A stretch of 25,143 bases of DNA from Colimorpha_A sp045543555 (GTDB lineage: Bacteria > Bacillota > Clostridia > Oscillospirales > CAG-272), in assembly GCA_045543555.1 (NCBI GenBank), contig JAZQMQ010000005.1:1-25143 (forward strand). The letters are read 5' to 3'. The notes beneath the pieces were generated by a model that was not told where the DNA came from, ran no database searches, and worked only from the letters and a program-made list of their open reading frames with translations. This document shows positions 1 to 5,382 of this stretch, piece by piece (position 1 is the stretch's first letter; each line of letters starts with the position of its first letter). Position numbers and translations under genes: made by a program.

Positions 1-269
1 ATCCAATACTCGCGGTGATAGCTCGCGCCCACGGTTTGCACCTCAAACCCCGAAATATACGCGTCGTCGATCTCAAAGGTCGTCACATAGCCCGTGTAGC
101 CTGCCTCAGCGGACTTTTTGTTCCATTTTTCGTTGATCTCACGAGCGTATTGCTCGTTCAGCACGGGGTAAAAAATCGGTTGCTCGGGCAGTCTCGGCGG
201 ATATGCCGTATAACCCGATGCAATGATCAGATCCATCTCTGCTTGCCCGACAGGTCTGTATAAACGCAT
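1..269 (-). CDS. ADP-ribosylation/crystallin J1-like protein (partial, runs off window start)
   Basis: An open frame with no stop runs from an ATG at 267-269 to the window edge, giving 89 residues of the N-terminus. A strong ribosome binding site (GGAGGGG) sits five bases before the ATG. The protein starts MRLYRPVG, then has PPRLPEQPIFYPVLN (about residues 24-38) and YVTTFEIDD (61-69). I recognise this pattern from small proteins annotated as ADP-ribosylation/crystallin J1; the biochemical role of that family is not well established, so no reaction is assigned. The gene lies 62 nt downstream of the unknown gene at 332-712 on the same strand and could be co-transcribed. The C-terminus is missing, so intactness cannot be judged. 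Confidence 0.7.
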   Translation of the reverse strand, partial: MRLYRPVGQAEMDLIIASGYTAYPPRLPEQPIFYPVLNEQYAREINEKWNKKSAEAGYTGYVTTFEIDDAYISGFEVQTVGASYHREYW

Positions 270-331
270 GTGTCCCCTCCATAGGTGCAAAAAATCGAAA
301 AAAGCCTAAAAGTATGCGAAGATGCATATCA

Positions 332-712
332 TCATTGGAAATAGCTCTTATATTCCGGTTCGGCATTTAATTCTTTAAGCAATTCATCCATATTTCCAAA
401 AAAAGATTTTCCAACGATTCCTCTGAATGGTTCCCACATTGCCGGTAACGCATTGTCCTGTGAACAAATATACTTCCATTCATCTTCATCGTATTGATAG
501 ATTGCTTCCAATTGATAGGTGAAAAGTCCCTTTTCGTCCTTCAGCACAACATATCTCATCGAGCGATCTTTTGAATAAATCACTTTTACAATTTCATCGG
601 AAAATGCATCAAGATCTTTGTCATACATCATTTCAACGACAGTTTCCCAAGAGGGCATTGGCGGTGTTTCTTCCTTTAATTTCTTCTTAAACAATTTTGT
701 AAAGAAGTTCAT
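332..712 (-). CDS. Hypothetical protein, 126 aa, small acidic cytosolic protein
   Basis: The start chosen is the ATG at 710-712 (MNFFTKLFKKK), preceded by AAAGGA eight bases upstream. A longer frame to 772 exists but its extra 20 residues are the out-of-frame tail of the upstream gene. After a basic N-terminus the protein is acidic, with no signal peptide or membrane segment. Visible features are a tryptophan-rich middle (DEDEWKYICSQDNALPAMWEP, residues about 75-95) and a C-terminal ELLKELNAEPEYKSYF segment. I do not recognise a named domain; such small soluble acidic proteins often sit in accessory loci and some are immunity-like, but this is only a resemblance. Its ATG overlaps the TGA of the broken four-helix-bundle gene (ATGA), so translation of the two was probably coupled before the upstream gene broke. 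Confidence 0.65.
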   Translation of the reverse strand: MNFFTKLFKKKLKEETPPMPSWETVVEMMYDKDLDAFSDEIVKVIYSKDRSMRYVVLKDEKGLFTYQLEAIYQYDEDEWKYICSQDNALPAMWEPFRGIVGKSFFGNMDELLKELNAEPEYKSYFQ

Positions 713-1062
713 TTTACATTTTCCTTTGCGGTTTTGCAAGATGCGATTAGCATAACTCGCAAAGAGGTACATTTTGAGGATAATGCTTTGAAAGTCTGCT
801 CATCAATATACTTGGTTCTATAAAGTAATTCGATCCATTATCCCGTTTCACTTGCTTCTTTAAGGGCAATTTCAAACTTGGATATAAAATCCTTTGTACC
901 CTGTGCGTATTGTGCTTCGTGAATATTCGCTCCAATAGAGGTGCCGCTTCTGCCGATTTGATTAGCGATGATAGTTTCGTAGTTTGCTTTTAAAAACTTA
1001 GCGAGGTTTATGATATCAACGGAAAAATCCATTGAGAGATCGACAAGCTTATTTTCTTTCAT
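709..1062 (-). pseudogene. Four-helix-bundle (S23/IVS-type) protein gene interrupted by one in-frame TAA
   Basis: Reading starts at the ATG at 1060-1062, with AAAGGAGGTG as ribosome binding site. It gives 74 residues typical of the four-helix-bundle family found in 23S rRNA intervening sequences and many accessory loci: KENKLVDLSMDFSVDI, then NQIGRSGTSIGANIHEAQYA, then FEIALKEASETG. A TAA stop at 838-840 follows. The same frame then continues with WIELLYRTKYIDEQTF and on to a TGA at 709-711. Family members normally read SET-x-YW at this point, so TAA has most likely replaced a TAT/TAC tyrosine codon. Without the stop the protein would be 117 residues, the usual length. All other sequence appears intact, which suggests a recent mutation or a sequencing error. 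It has its own promoter (1084-1112), directly downstream of a hairpin array. Confidence 0.8.
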
Positions 1063-1083
1063 AATCGCACCTCCTTTTCTGTT

Positions 1084-1112
1084 ATTATATCATAAAATCG
1101 TCAGTTTGTAAA
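1084..1112 (-). promoter_or_regulatory. Sigma-A-type promoter of the four-helix-bundle gene
   Basis: On the minus strand TTTACA (1107-1112) and TATAAT (1084-1089) are separated by exactly 17 nt. The -10 box lies about 20 nt before the start codon, so the 5' leader is short. The -35 box touches the last ATGATG/CATCAT box of the hairpin array, so the array lies upstream of the transcript unless another promoter reads through it. Confidence 0.7.
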
Positions 1113-1282
1113 ATGATGCATCGCCTGCGGCGATATGATGCATTTGCTTCGCAAATATGATGTTGCGCCACTTCGTCCCGCAATGATGCGATGTTTGCCC
1201 AATGTGCCGTCAGGCACACATCATTCGCATCAGCGTTCATCATTAGGCGAAGCCGTCATCATTTGCCGAAGGCAAACATCAT
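1113..1282. repeat. Array of mini-hairpins with four ATGATG then four CATCAT boxes
   Basis: ATGATG occurs at 1113, 1135, 1157 and 1183 and the complementary CATCAT at 1219, 1238, 1257 and 1277, giving about 22-nt and 19-nt periods and overall dyad symmetry. Between boxes lie short perfect hairpins: ATCGCC/GGCGAT (1120-1134), ATTTGC/GCAAAT (1142-1156), TTGCG/CGCAA (1163-1183), TGTGCC/GGCACA (1203-1218), GGC/GCC (1246-1254) and TTTGCC/GGCAAA (1262-1276). A longer stem pairs 1184-1191 with 1225-1232. No plausible protein is encoded. It resembles REP/MITE-like palindromic repeats of Clostridia; function is unknown. Confidence 0.75.
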
Positions 1283-1284
1283 TC

Positions 1285-1325
1285 AAAAAAGCCTAATTTG
1301 TCTGGTAGACAAATTAGGCTTTTTT
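1285..1325. terminator. Perfect 19-bp palindrome, bidirectional terminator-like
   Basis: The arms 1285-1303 and 1307-1325 are perfectly complementary with a three-base loop. They start with A6 and end with T6, so the hairpin can act as an intrinsic terminator on either strand. It lies just downstream (minus strand) of a copy of the tRNA-Ser 3' end, mirroring the terminator that follows the real tRNA. Confidence 0.75.
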
Positions 1326-1327
1326 GT

Positions 1328-1396
1328 TGGCGGAGAAGGAGATGATTCTGCAGATGAAACAAGGCGTATTTTATTTTCGGAATGATGCCGTTCTCC
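1328..1396 (-). repeat. Copy of the tRNA-Ser 3' end, possible tRNA-like remnant
   Basis: Positions 1328-1342 are identical over 15 nt to the last 15 nt of tRNA-Ser (1499-1513), including CCA and the 3' acceptor strand. On the minus strand GGAGAAC at 1390-1396 could pair with CTTCTCC over six base pairs, enclosing a 69-nt unit with a tRNA-like acceptor end. No T-loop (GTTCGAATC) or anticodon arm is visible, so this is a remnant, a mimic or an attachment-site-like duplication rather than a working tRNA. The stretch 1397-1456 shows nothing else that I can identify. Confidence 0.5.
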
Positions 1397-1456
1397 TTCG
1401 CCTGGTTTCTTTCTGCGGCACACGCTTCGCGGTGCCTTCGACTCTATCGCAGTCAC

Positions 1457-1504
1457 CCGCCAAACAAAAATACCACCCTGTCGGGTGGTATTTTTGTTTG
1501 GCGG
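1457..1504 (-). terminator. tRNA-Ser terminator, palindrome overlapping the CCA end
   Basis: Arms 1457-1478 and 1483-1504 form a perfect 22-bp inverted repeat with a four-base loop, containing A5 and T5 tracts. The 1499-1504 end is the CCA, discriminator base and first acceptor bases of the tRNA gene itself, so the terminator stem and the acceptor stem compete for the same bases. Confidence 0.75.
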
Positions 1505-1589
1505 AGAAGGAGAGATTCGAACTCTCGAACCCATCTCTGGGTTACACGATTTCCAGTCGTGCGCGCTAGACCAACTACGCGACTTCTCC
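1499..1589 (-). tRNA. tRNA-Ser (anticodon GGA)
   Basis: The 91-nt minus-strand sequence folds as a class II tRNA. The acceptor stem GGAGAAG/CTTCTCC is followed by a G discriminator and an encoded CCA. The anticodon stem CACGA/TCGTG holds the loop CTGGAAA, so the anticodon is GGA, which reads UCC and UCU serine codons. A long variable arm (CCCA/TGGG) is present, as expected for serine. The T arm is GAGAG/CTCTC around TTCGAAT. It has its own promoter and a terminator that overlaps its 3' end. Confidence 0.95.
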
Positions 1590-1610
1590 GTGTTGCTCAC
1601 AACGCTATGT

Positions 1611-1639
1611 ATTATATCACGGTTTTTTCAGTTTGTCAA
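1611..1639 (-). promoter_or_regulatory. Consensus promoter of tRNA-Ser
   Basis: On the minus strand TTGACA (1634-1639) and TATAAT (1611-1616) are both perfect consensus with a 17-nt spacer. The -10 box is 21 nt from the first base of the mature tRNA, leaving a 5' leader of about 14 nt for RNase P. Confidence 0.85.
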
Positions 1640-1678
1640 TATAGTTTTAAAGATTTTTTTATTTTTTGCAAAAAGCTA

Positions 1679-1707
1679 TTGACAAGCGATAATGGTTGTG
1701 CTATAAT
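1679..1707 (+). promoter_or_regulatory. Consensus promoter of rplJ-rplL
   Basis: TTGACA (1679-1684) and TATAAT (1702-1707) are perfect consensus with a 17-nt spacer, and the -10 is preceded by TGTGC. Transcription would begin near 1714, just at the L10 leader. It diverges from the tRNA-Ser promoter 40 nt away. Confidence 0.85.
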
Positions 1708-1713
1708 GCTTAA

Positions 1714-1840
1714 GTCAGCCAAAGACAGCAGGTTTCAGTAATTGCTATAGCTCCCTGCCGAGGTCAACGTAAATTACATTATGTGTTTTTTCGTGCCTGC
1801 GGTGAGCTATGCTTCCCGCAGGCACTTTGGCATTTTATCA
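1714..1840 (+). promoter_or_regulatory. Ribosomal protein L10 leader (autoregulatory mRNA element)
   Basis: The conserved L10-binding core is visible: AGACAGCAGG at 1724-1732 pairs through GCAGG (1728-1732) with CCTGC (1754-1758), which is followed by CGAGGT. Further down, GTGCCTGCGG (1793-1802) pairs perfectly with CCGCAGGCAC (1816-1825), a 10-bp hairpin just before the ribosome binding site that could act as the attenuation or occlusion arm. In Firmicutes the L10(L12)4 complex binds such leaders to repress rplJ-rplL; this role is known for the family, not shown here. Confidence 0.8.
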
Positions 1841-1853
1841 GGAGGTAAAAACG

Positions 1854-2399
1854 ATGCCCAGTTCAAAGATTCTTGAAAAGAAGATCGCGGAGACCGCGGC
1901 TCTTACCGAAAAGATCAAGGCAGCTCAGTCCGGAGTTCTCGTTTCCTACGCAGGCATCACCGTTGATCAGGATACCGCCCTTCGTAAGGCGCTCCGTGAA
2001 GCAGGTGTTGACTACAAGGTATATAAGAACACTATGACCGAGCGCGCTTGCACCGAGGCAGGCTATCCCGGAATGAAGGAACACCTCTCCGGTATGACCG
2101 CTCTCGCAGTAAGCACCACTGATGCCGTTGCTCCCGCTAAGATCCTTAAGGAGTACGCCGACAAGATCCCTACCTTCGAAATCAAGGCAGGCTTCATCGA
2201 TGGCGAGCTTCTCGATCAGGCAGGTGTTAACGCTCTTGCAGAGATCCCCAACAAGGAGACCCTCGTTTGCAAGGTTATGTTCGGTATGCAGAATCCTCTC
2301 TACAAGTTCGCTTACGCTCTTCAGGCTATTATCGACAAGAGCGGCGAAGTTCCTGCAGAAGAGGCAGCTCCCGCAGAGGAGACTCCCGCTGCTGAGTAA
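1854..2399 (+). CDS. rplJ: 50S ribosomal protein L10
   Basis: This 181-residue protein forms the base of the ribosomal stalk and binds L7/L12 dimers. The start is the ATG at 1854, nine bases after AGGAGG; an upstream in-frame codon at 1809 lies inside the leader hairpin and is rejected. The sequence shows the L10 pattern: an N-terminal KIAETAALTEKIKAAQSGVLVSYAGI region, YKVYKNTMTERA (about residues 57-68), and a C-terminal helical part with an Ala/Glu/Pro-rich tail (EEAAPAEETPAAE) that is longer than the minimal family form. It is followed 96 nt later by rplL in the usual order. Preferred codons (GCT, CTC, AAG) are strongly biased, as expected for a highly expressed gene. Confidence 0.95.
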   Translation: MPSSKILEKKIAETAALTEKIKAAQSGVLVSYAGITVDQDTALRKALREAGVDYKVYKNTMTERACTEAGYPGMKEHLSGMTALAVSTTDAVAPAKILKEYADKIPTFEIKAGFIDGELLDQAGVNALAEIPNKETLVCKVMFGMQNPLYKFAYALQAIIDKSGEVPAEEAAPAEETPAAE

Positions 2400-2407
2400 T
2401 GCAGCTT

Positions 2408-2435
2408 GATACGCGTTAAAGGAACGCCGCGTATC
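2408..2435 (+). other. Hairpin between rplJ and rplL
   Basis: GATACGCG (2408-2415) and CGCGTATC (2428-2435) form a perfect 8-bp stem with a 12-nt loop. There is no T tract after it, so it is more likely an RNA processing or stability element than a terminator. Confidence 0.45.
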
Positions 2436-2495
2436 CGAATTTAAGTTCCAAATAATTAAAAAACTAACAAATACTTAAAAGTGAGGTAAATTAAA

Positions 2496-2876
2496 ATGGC
2501 TAGCGAAAAGATTACCGCTCTCCTTGAAGAAATCAAGGGACTTACCATTCTTGAGATGAACGATCTCGTTAAGGCACTCGAAGAGGAGTTCGGCGTTACC
2601 GCTGCTCCCGTTGCTGTTGCAGGCGCTGCAGGCGCTGCTGCTCCCGCTGCTGCTGCAGAGGAGAAGACCGAGTTTGACGTAGAGCTCACCAACTTCGGTG
2701 CTAAGAAGCTCGACGTTATCAAGGCAGTTCGTGAGATCACCGGTCTTGGACTTAAGGACGCTAAGGATCTCGTAGAGGGTGCTCCTAAGATGGTTAAGGA
2801 AGGCGTTTCCAAGGACGAGGCTGAAGCTATGAAGAAGGCTCTCGAAGAGGCAGGCGCAACCGTTACTATCAAGTAA
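2496..2876 (+). CDS. rplL: 50S ribosomal protein L7/L12
   Basis: The 126-residue acidic stalk protein recruits translation factors to the ribosome and activates their GTPase. The N-terminal dimerisation domain (MASEKITALLEEIKGLTILEMNDLV, residues 1-25 or so) is followed by an Ala-rich hinge at about residues 35-55. The C-terminal factor-binding domain contains the conserved KLDVIKAVREITGLGLKDAKDLVE (about residues 69-92). The length is normal for the family. The start is supported by GTGAGGT eight bases upstream. It is the last gene of the rplJ-rplL operon, with a clear terminator 20 nt after the stop. Confidence 0.97.
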   Translation: MASEKITALLEEIKGLTILEMNDLVKALEEEFGVTAAPVAVAGAAGAAAPAAAAEEKTEFDVELTNFGAKKLDVIKAVREITGLGLKDAKDLVEGAPKMVKEGVSKDEAEAMKKALEEAGATVTIK

Positions 2877-2895
2877 TCATACCCCTGATAATGAT

Positions 2896-2930
2896 AAATG
2901 CCACACAATTGTGTGGCATTTATTTTTATT
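2896..2930 (+). terminator. rplJ-rplL terminator
   Basis: A perfect 26-nt palindrome (2896-2921, stem AAATGCCACACAA and its complement) is followed by a T-rich tract through about 2937. Confidence 0.9.
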
Positions 2931-3009
2931 TTTTACAGATCAAAATATTTTTTCTGCATTTCGGGTATTTGCTCCCGCCGCTTTCAGTCAAGAGAACTTC
3001 CTTTTATTT

Positions 3010-3051
3010 CATAAAAAAACCTATCAAAGACCAAGGTCAATGATAGGTTTT
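3010..3051 (-). terminator. Terminator of the lytic-transglycosylase-like gene
   Basis: AAAACCTATCA (3016-3026) pairs with TGATAGGTTTT (3041-3051), and an inner GACC/GGTC extends the stem. On the minus strand it ends in a run of seven T. The first base of the hairpin is the last base of the gene's TGA stop codon. Confidence 0.85.
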
Positions 3052-3965
3052 CAGTATTCGTATAACCAGCCCTTAAGCTTAACACCCAACTCGGCTGCAG
3101 TCTGTTTTCTTGCCTCTACGATGCGATCCATTTCGGCAAAAACTTCTCTTACATATCGATCCTCAAGTATTCCCTCTTGTATCATGGGGTTGGCGTACTT
3201 GTAGCCTCCGTGATAATACAGAAGCATTATGTTCATATTATGCTCGTACAGATCTGCATAGTGTCCGAGAAAATAGCAACCTGCGGTCACATTCTGCTCA
3301 AAATCCATAAGGTCGGTAACCCCCAGATACTTTTCCAGAATCGGAAGGTTCGATGTTGAAACCTGCATCACTCCGAGATATCTGTCATTTTTTCCGACAG
3401 CGCCTCTGTCGTAACGGGATTCCGCCCACATAACTCCGAAAACGAGCTCCTCGTGGACGTTAAATCGTGCGGCGATCCTCTCCACCAACATCTGATCCTC
3501 TATCGACATAGGCACATTGTATGGCACGAAAACGCCCATCTCGTCGGCATATGGCAGGTCATTTGCGTTTTCTTCATTTTCGCTCCCGAGGTCTTCATCG
3601 GGAATCAATTCGGTCGAAGCTTCCTCATCAGGCACCGTTACACTTGGCTCTTTTGTCTCAGGAGAAACCGTGGGTGAAGGCCCCGACGTATCTCCTGCAG
3701 GCGCGCCCGCGACAGGTCGCTGCACTTCAATGATAACATCGTCGTTTTCGGTTTGATTCTCATCCGTTATTTCCGGAGTCTCATTGCCATTCTCCGTTGT
3801 GTCAAGAGCCGTGTCAGACGTATCGGTGGCTGAGGAACCGAGATTTTCGGATTCGCTTTCACTTATAACAGGTACAGATTTTCTCCCGGTGCCGCATGAT
3901 GCCAGCAACATCAGCACCGCCAAAATGACGCAAAAAAGCGAAAGCACGGTTTTGCTTGTAAACAT
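3051..3965 (-). CDS. Lipoprotein with lytic transglycosylase (SLT-like) domain
   Basis: The 304-residue protein starts with a signal peptide and lipobox (LASC, acylated Cys24), so it should be anchored outside the membrane. Residues about 30-140 are a low-complexity linker rich in Glu, Ser, Thr and Pro, probably spanning the cell wall. Residues about 155-300 match the soluble lytic transglycosylase fold: VERIAARFNV, then VMWAESRYD with the likely catalytic Glu182, then LGVMQVS (197-203), and later YYHGGYKYA. Such enzymes cleave peptidoglycan between MurNAc and GlcNAc, forming 1,6-anhydroMurNAc. The gene is monocistronic, ends at a terminator, and its promoter region holds a 12-bp inverted repeat. 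The best ribosome binding site (GAGAGG) is rather far (about 17 nt) from the ATG, so the start is somewhat uncertain. Confidence 0.85.
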   Translation of the reverse strand: MFTSKTVLSLFCVILAVLMLLASCGTGRKSVPVISESESENLGSSATDTSDTALDTTENGNETPEITDENQTENDDVIIEVQRPVAGAPAGDTSGPSPTVSPETKEPSVTVPDEEASTELIPDEDLGSENEENANDLPYADEMGVFVPYNVPMSIEDQMLVERIAARFNVHEELVFGVMWAESRYDRGAVGKNDRYLGVMQVSTSNLPILEKYLGVTDLMDFEQNVTAGCYFLGHYADLYEHNMNIMLLYYHGGYKYANPMIQEGILEDRYVREVFAEMDRIVEARKQTAAELGVKLKGWLYEY

Positions 3966-3997
3966 AAGAATAATATCGGATATATCCTCTCTGTCGT

Positions 3998-4035
3998 TAT
4001 ATCTTCATTGTATGACAAAACATAATGAAGATATA
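3998..4035. repeat. 12-bp perfect inverted repeat upstream of the transglycosylase gene
   Basis: TATATCTTCATT (3998-4009) and AATGAAGATATA (4024-4035) are exact inverted repeats separated by 14 nt. There is no T tract on either side. Its place in the only promoter region of the gene suggests an operator, but I see no clear sigma-A boxes there. Confidence 0.5.
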
Positions 4036-4055
4036 CAAAAACATAAACTTTATCG

Positions 4056-4089
4056 TAAAAAACTTAAGGCCGGCGCTTTTGCGCCGGCC
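4056..4089 (-). terminator. Terminator of rpsF-ssb-rpsR
   Basis: GGCCGGCGC (4068-4076) and GCGCCGGCC (4081-4089) form a perfect 9-bp GC-rich stem with a four-base loop. On the minus strand a T-rich tail (TTAAGTTTTTT) follows. It is 16 nt after the rpsR stop codon. Confidence 0.9.
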
Positions 4090-4105
4090 CATGATGTCAT
4101 AAAGC

Positions 4106-4375
4106 TTAGTCGCTGATGTAAGGAAGCAGAGCCATGTGGCGAGCTCTCTTTACAGCGATGGTCAGCTGACGCTGATGAAGAGCACAAGCACCGGAAATTC
4201 TTCTGGGAAGGATCTTCGCGCGCTCGCTTATGCACTTCTTAAGTCTGGAAATATCCTTGTAATCGATGTGCTCGATCTTGTCGGCACAGAATACGCAGAC
4301 CTTTCTATGACGCTTATTGGCCTGACGGAAGGGCTTGTTGCCCTGTACGGGAGCCTGAGTCTGATTGTTATCCAT
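4106..4375 (-). CDS. rpsR: 30S ribosomal protein S18
   Basis: This 89-residue basic protein of the small subunit platform binds together with S6. It shows the S18 core: RKVCVFCADK, then HIDYKDISRLKKCISERAKILPRRISG, then CALHQRQLTIAVKRARHMALLPY. The CxxC pair (Cys27, Cys30) plus Cys48 and Cys64 mark it as the cysteine-containing form, which can bind zinc; many bacteria also hold a cysteine-free paralogue for zinc starvation, not seen here. The first 20 residues are a polar Gln/Asn-rich extension. It is the last gene of the rpsF-ssb-rpsR operon, 35 nt after ssb. Confidence 0.97.
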   Translation of the reverse strand: MDNNQTQAPVQGNKPFRQANKRHRKVCVFCADKIEHIDYKDISRLKKCISERAKILPRRISGACALHQRQLTIAVKRARHMALLPYISD

Positions 4376-4410
4376 CTTACATTCCTCCTATTATAATTGA
4401 GTTGTTTTTC

Positions 4411-4878
4411 TCAGAACGGAAGGTCGTCTTCGTTTGACATCTCCTGAAACTGAGGAGCTTCATCGTCCTGAGAAGAAAAGGAAGGAGCATAGTTTTCGGG
4501 GGTATAGGGAGAGCCGAATCCACCCTGAGATGCGGAATTTTCACCTTTTGAATCTACAAAGCTGATTTCGTCCGCTACAACCTCGGTGGAAACACGGTTA
4601 TTACCGTCCTTATCCTGATACTTTCTCGTCTGGATAGAGCCTGTTACACAGATAGAGCTACCCTTTCTGAAATATCTGGATACGAGCTCCGCGCCCTGTC
4701 TCCATGCAACAACGTTGATGAAGTCGGTCTGCTGAGCATCAGCGGTCTTTGACTGGAAACGACGGTTTACAGCCACAGTGAAGGAGCAGACAGAAACGCC
4801 GCTCTGAGTCTGCTTGAGTTCAGGATCAGCTGTGAGTCTTCCTCCGAGAATAACCTTGTTGAAATTGAAATTAGCCAT
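4411..4878 (-). CDS. ssb: Single-stranded DNA-binding protein
   Basis: The 155-residue protein coats single-stranded DNA in replication, repair and recombination. Residues 1-110 are the OB fold: NKVILGGRLTADPEL near the start, SFTVAVNRRF, TDFINVVAWRQGAELVSRYFRKGS and the YQDKDGNNR loop. A Gly/Ser/Pro-rich linker follows, and the protein ends in the acidic DDLPF tip that recruits partner proteins. Length and order between rpsF and rpsR are normal for Firmicutes. The gap to rpsF is 18 nt, so it is co-transcribed with it. Confidence 0.97.
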   Translation of the reverse strand: MANFNFNKVILGGRLTADPELKQTQSGVSVCSFTVAVNRRFQSKTADAQQTDFINVVAWRQGAELVSRYFRKGSSICVTGSIQTRKYQDKDGNNRVSTEVVADEISFVDSKGENSASQGGFGSPYTPENYAPSFSSQDDEAPQFQEMSNEDDLPF

Positions 4879-4896
4879 ACCTAATCCCTACCTTTC

Positions 4897-5193
4897 TTAT
4901 GCTTCCTGAGCGATTACCATGGAGCGGAGAATACCGTCTGTGATACCGAAGATTCTCTCAAGCTCTGCAGGGAAATCTGTGGGAGCGGAGAACTTAACGA
5001 GCACATAGTAACCGTCGTTCATATCGTTGATCGGGTAAGCAAGACGGCGCTTGCCCCACTCGTTAACCTCGTTAACGGTGCCGTTTTCAGCGATGAGAGA
5101 AGTGAACTTCTCAACAAGAGCCTTAACAGCCTCCTCGCCGGGAGTAAGATCAACTACGAACAGGACTTCGTAAGATGCGTTCTTCTTTTCCAT
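4897..5193 (-). CDS. rpsF: 30S ribosomal protein S6
   Basis: The 98-residue protein forms the S6:S18 pair of the small subunit. Conserved S6 segments are YEVLFVVDL near the N-terminus, VNEWGKRRLAYPINDMNDGYYVLVKF in the middle and a C-terminal part ending RSMVIAQEA. It is the first gene of the rpsF-ssb-rpsR operon. It has a perfect-consensus promoter and a structured leader in which the ribosome binding site (AAGGAGG, 5202-5208) can be paired away, consistent with the known S6:S18 feedback on this operon in bacteria. Confidence 0.97.
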   Translation of the reverse strand: MEKKNASYEVLFVVDLTPGEEAVKALVEKFTSLIAENGTVNEVNEWGKRRLAYPINDMNDGYYVLVKFSAPTDFPAELERIFGITDGILRSMVIAQEA

Positions 5194-5201
5194 TTTTTAC
5201 A

Positions 5202-5248
5202 CCTCCTTATGGACATAAGACCGCCGCTAAGATTTCGGCGGCAAGGAG
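5202..5248 (-). promoter_or_regulatory. Candidate S6:S18-type autoregulatory leader of rpsF
   Basis: On the minus strand TCTCCTT (5243-5249) can pair with the ribosome binding site AAGGAGG (5202-5208). Inside, CCGCCG and CGGCGG (5236-5241 and 5221-5226) form a perfect hairpin, and CTTATG/CATAAG forms a second small one next to the ribosome binding site. A CCG-containing structured element before rpsF is the known hallmark of S6:S18-regulated leaders; the match to the published consensus is not verified. Confidence 0.55.
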
Positions 5249-5271
5249 AAAACAAAAGTTTTCACTCTATC

Positions 5272-5300
5272 ATTATAAATCCTACAATAAAATATGTCAA
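5272..5300 (-). promoter_or_regulatory. Consensus promoter of rpsF-ssb-rpsR
   Basis: On the minus strand TTGACA (5295-5300) and TATAAT (5272-5277) are perfect consensus with a 17-nt spacer. Transcription should start about 75 nt before rpsF, leaving room for the leader structure. Confidence 0.85.
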
Positions 5301-5382
5301 GCATTTTTTTGAAAATTATGCCTTTTTTGTAGCATTGATGCACTTTTTCTCCTTTAAATAAAGGCTTTTGGGCATTTTTTCG

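Noticed and set aside
838..840. Recoded TAA (alternative genetic code or readthrough)
   Set aside because: TAA ends many intact genes in the window (for example rplJ and rplL), so it is a normal stop here; no recoding signal is visible.
1113..1282. CRISPR-like array
   Set aside because: The repeated boxes are only six bases and reverse orientation halfway; the sequence between boxes is itself palindromic and not spacer-like, and no cas gene is near.
1283..1600. Open frames across the tRNA-Ser and its flanks on both strands
   Set aside because: They overlap a clear tRNA and perfect palindromes, lack ribosome binding sites and show repeat-derived composition.
1809..1853. Longer rplJ start at 1809
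   Set aside because: The extra residues fall in the L10 leader hairpin; AGGAGG and the family N-terminus support 1854.
5343..5370. Terminator for the glycerol-1-phosphate dehydrogenase gene
   Set aside because: The CCTTT/AAAGG stem is only five base pairs and is not followed by a T tract on the minus strand.
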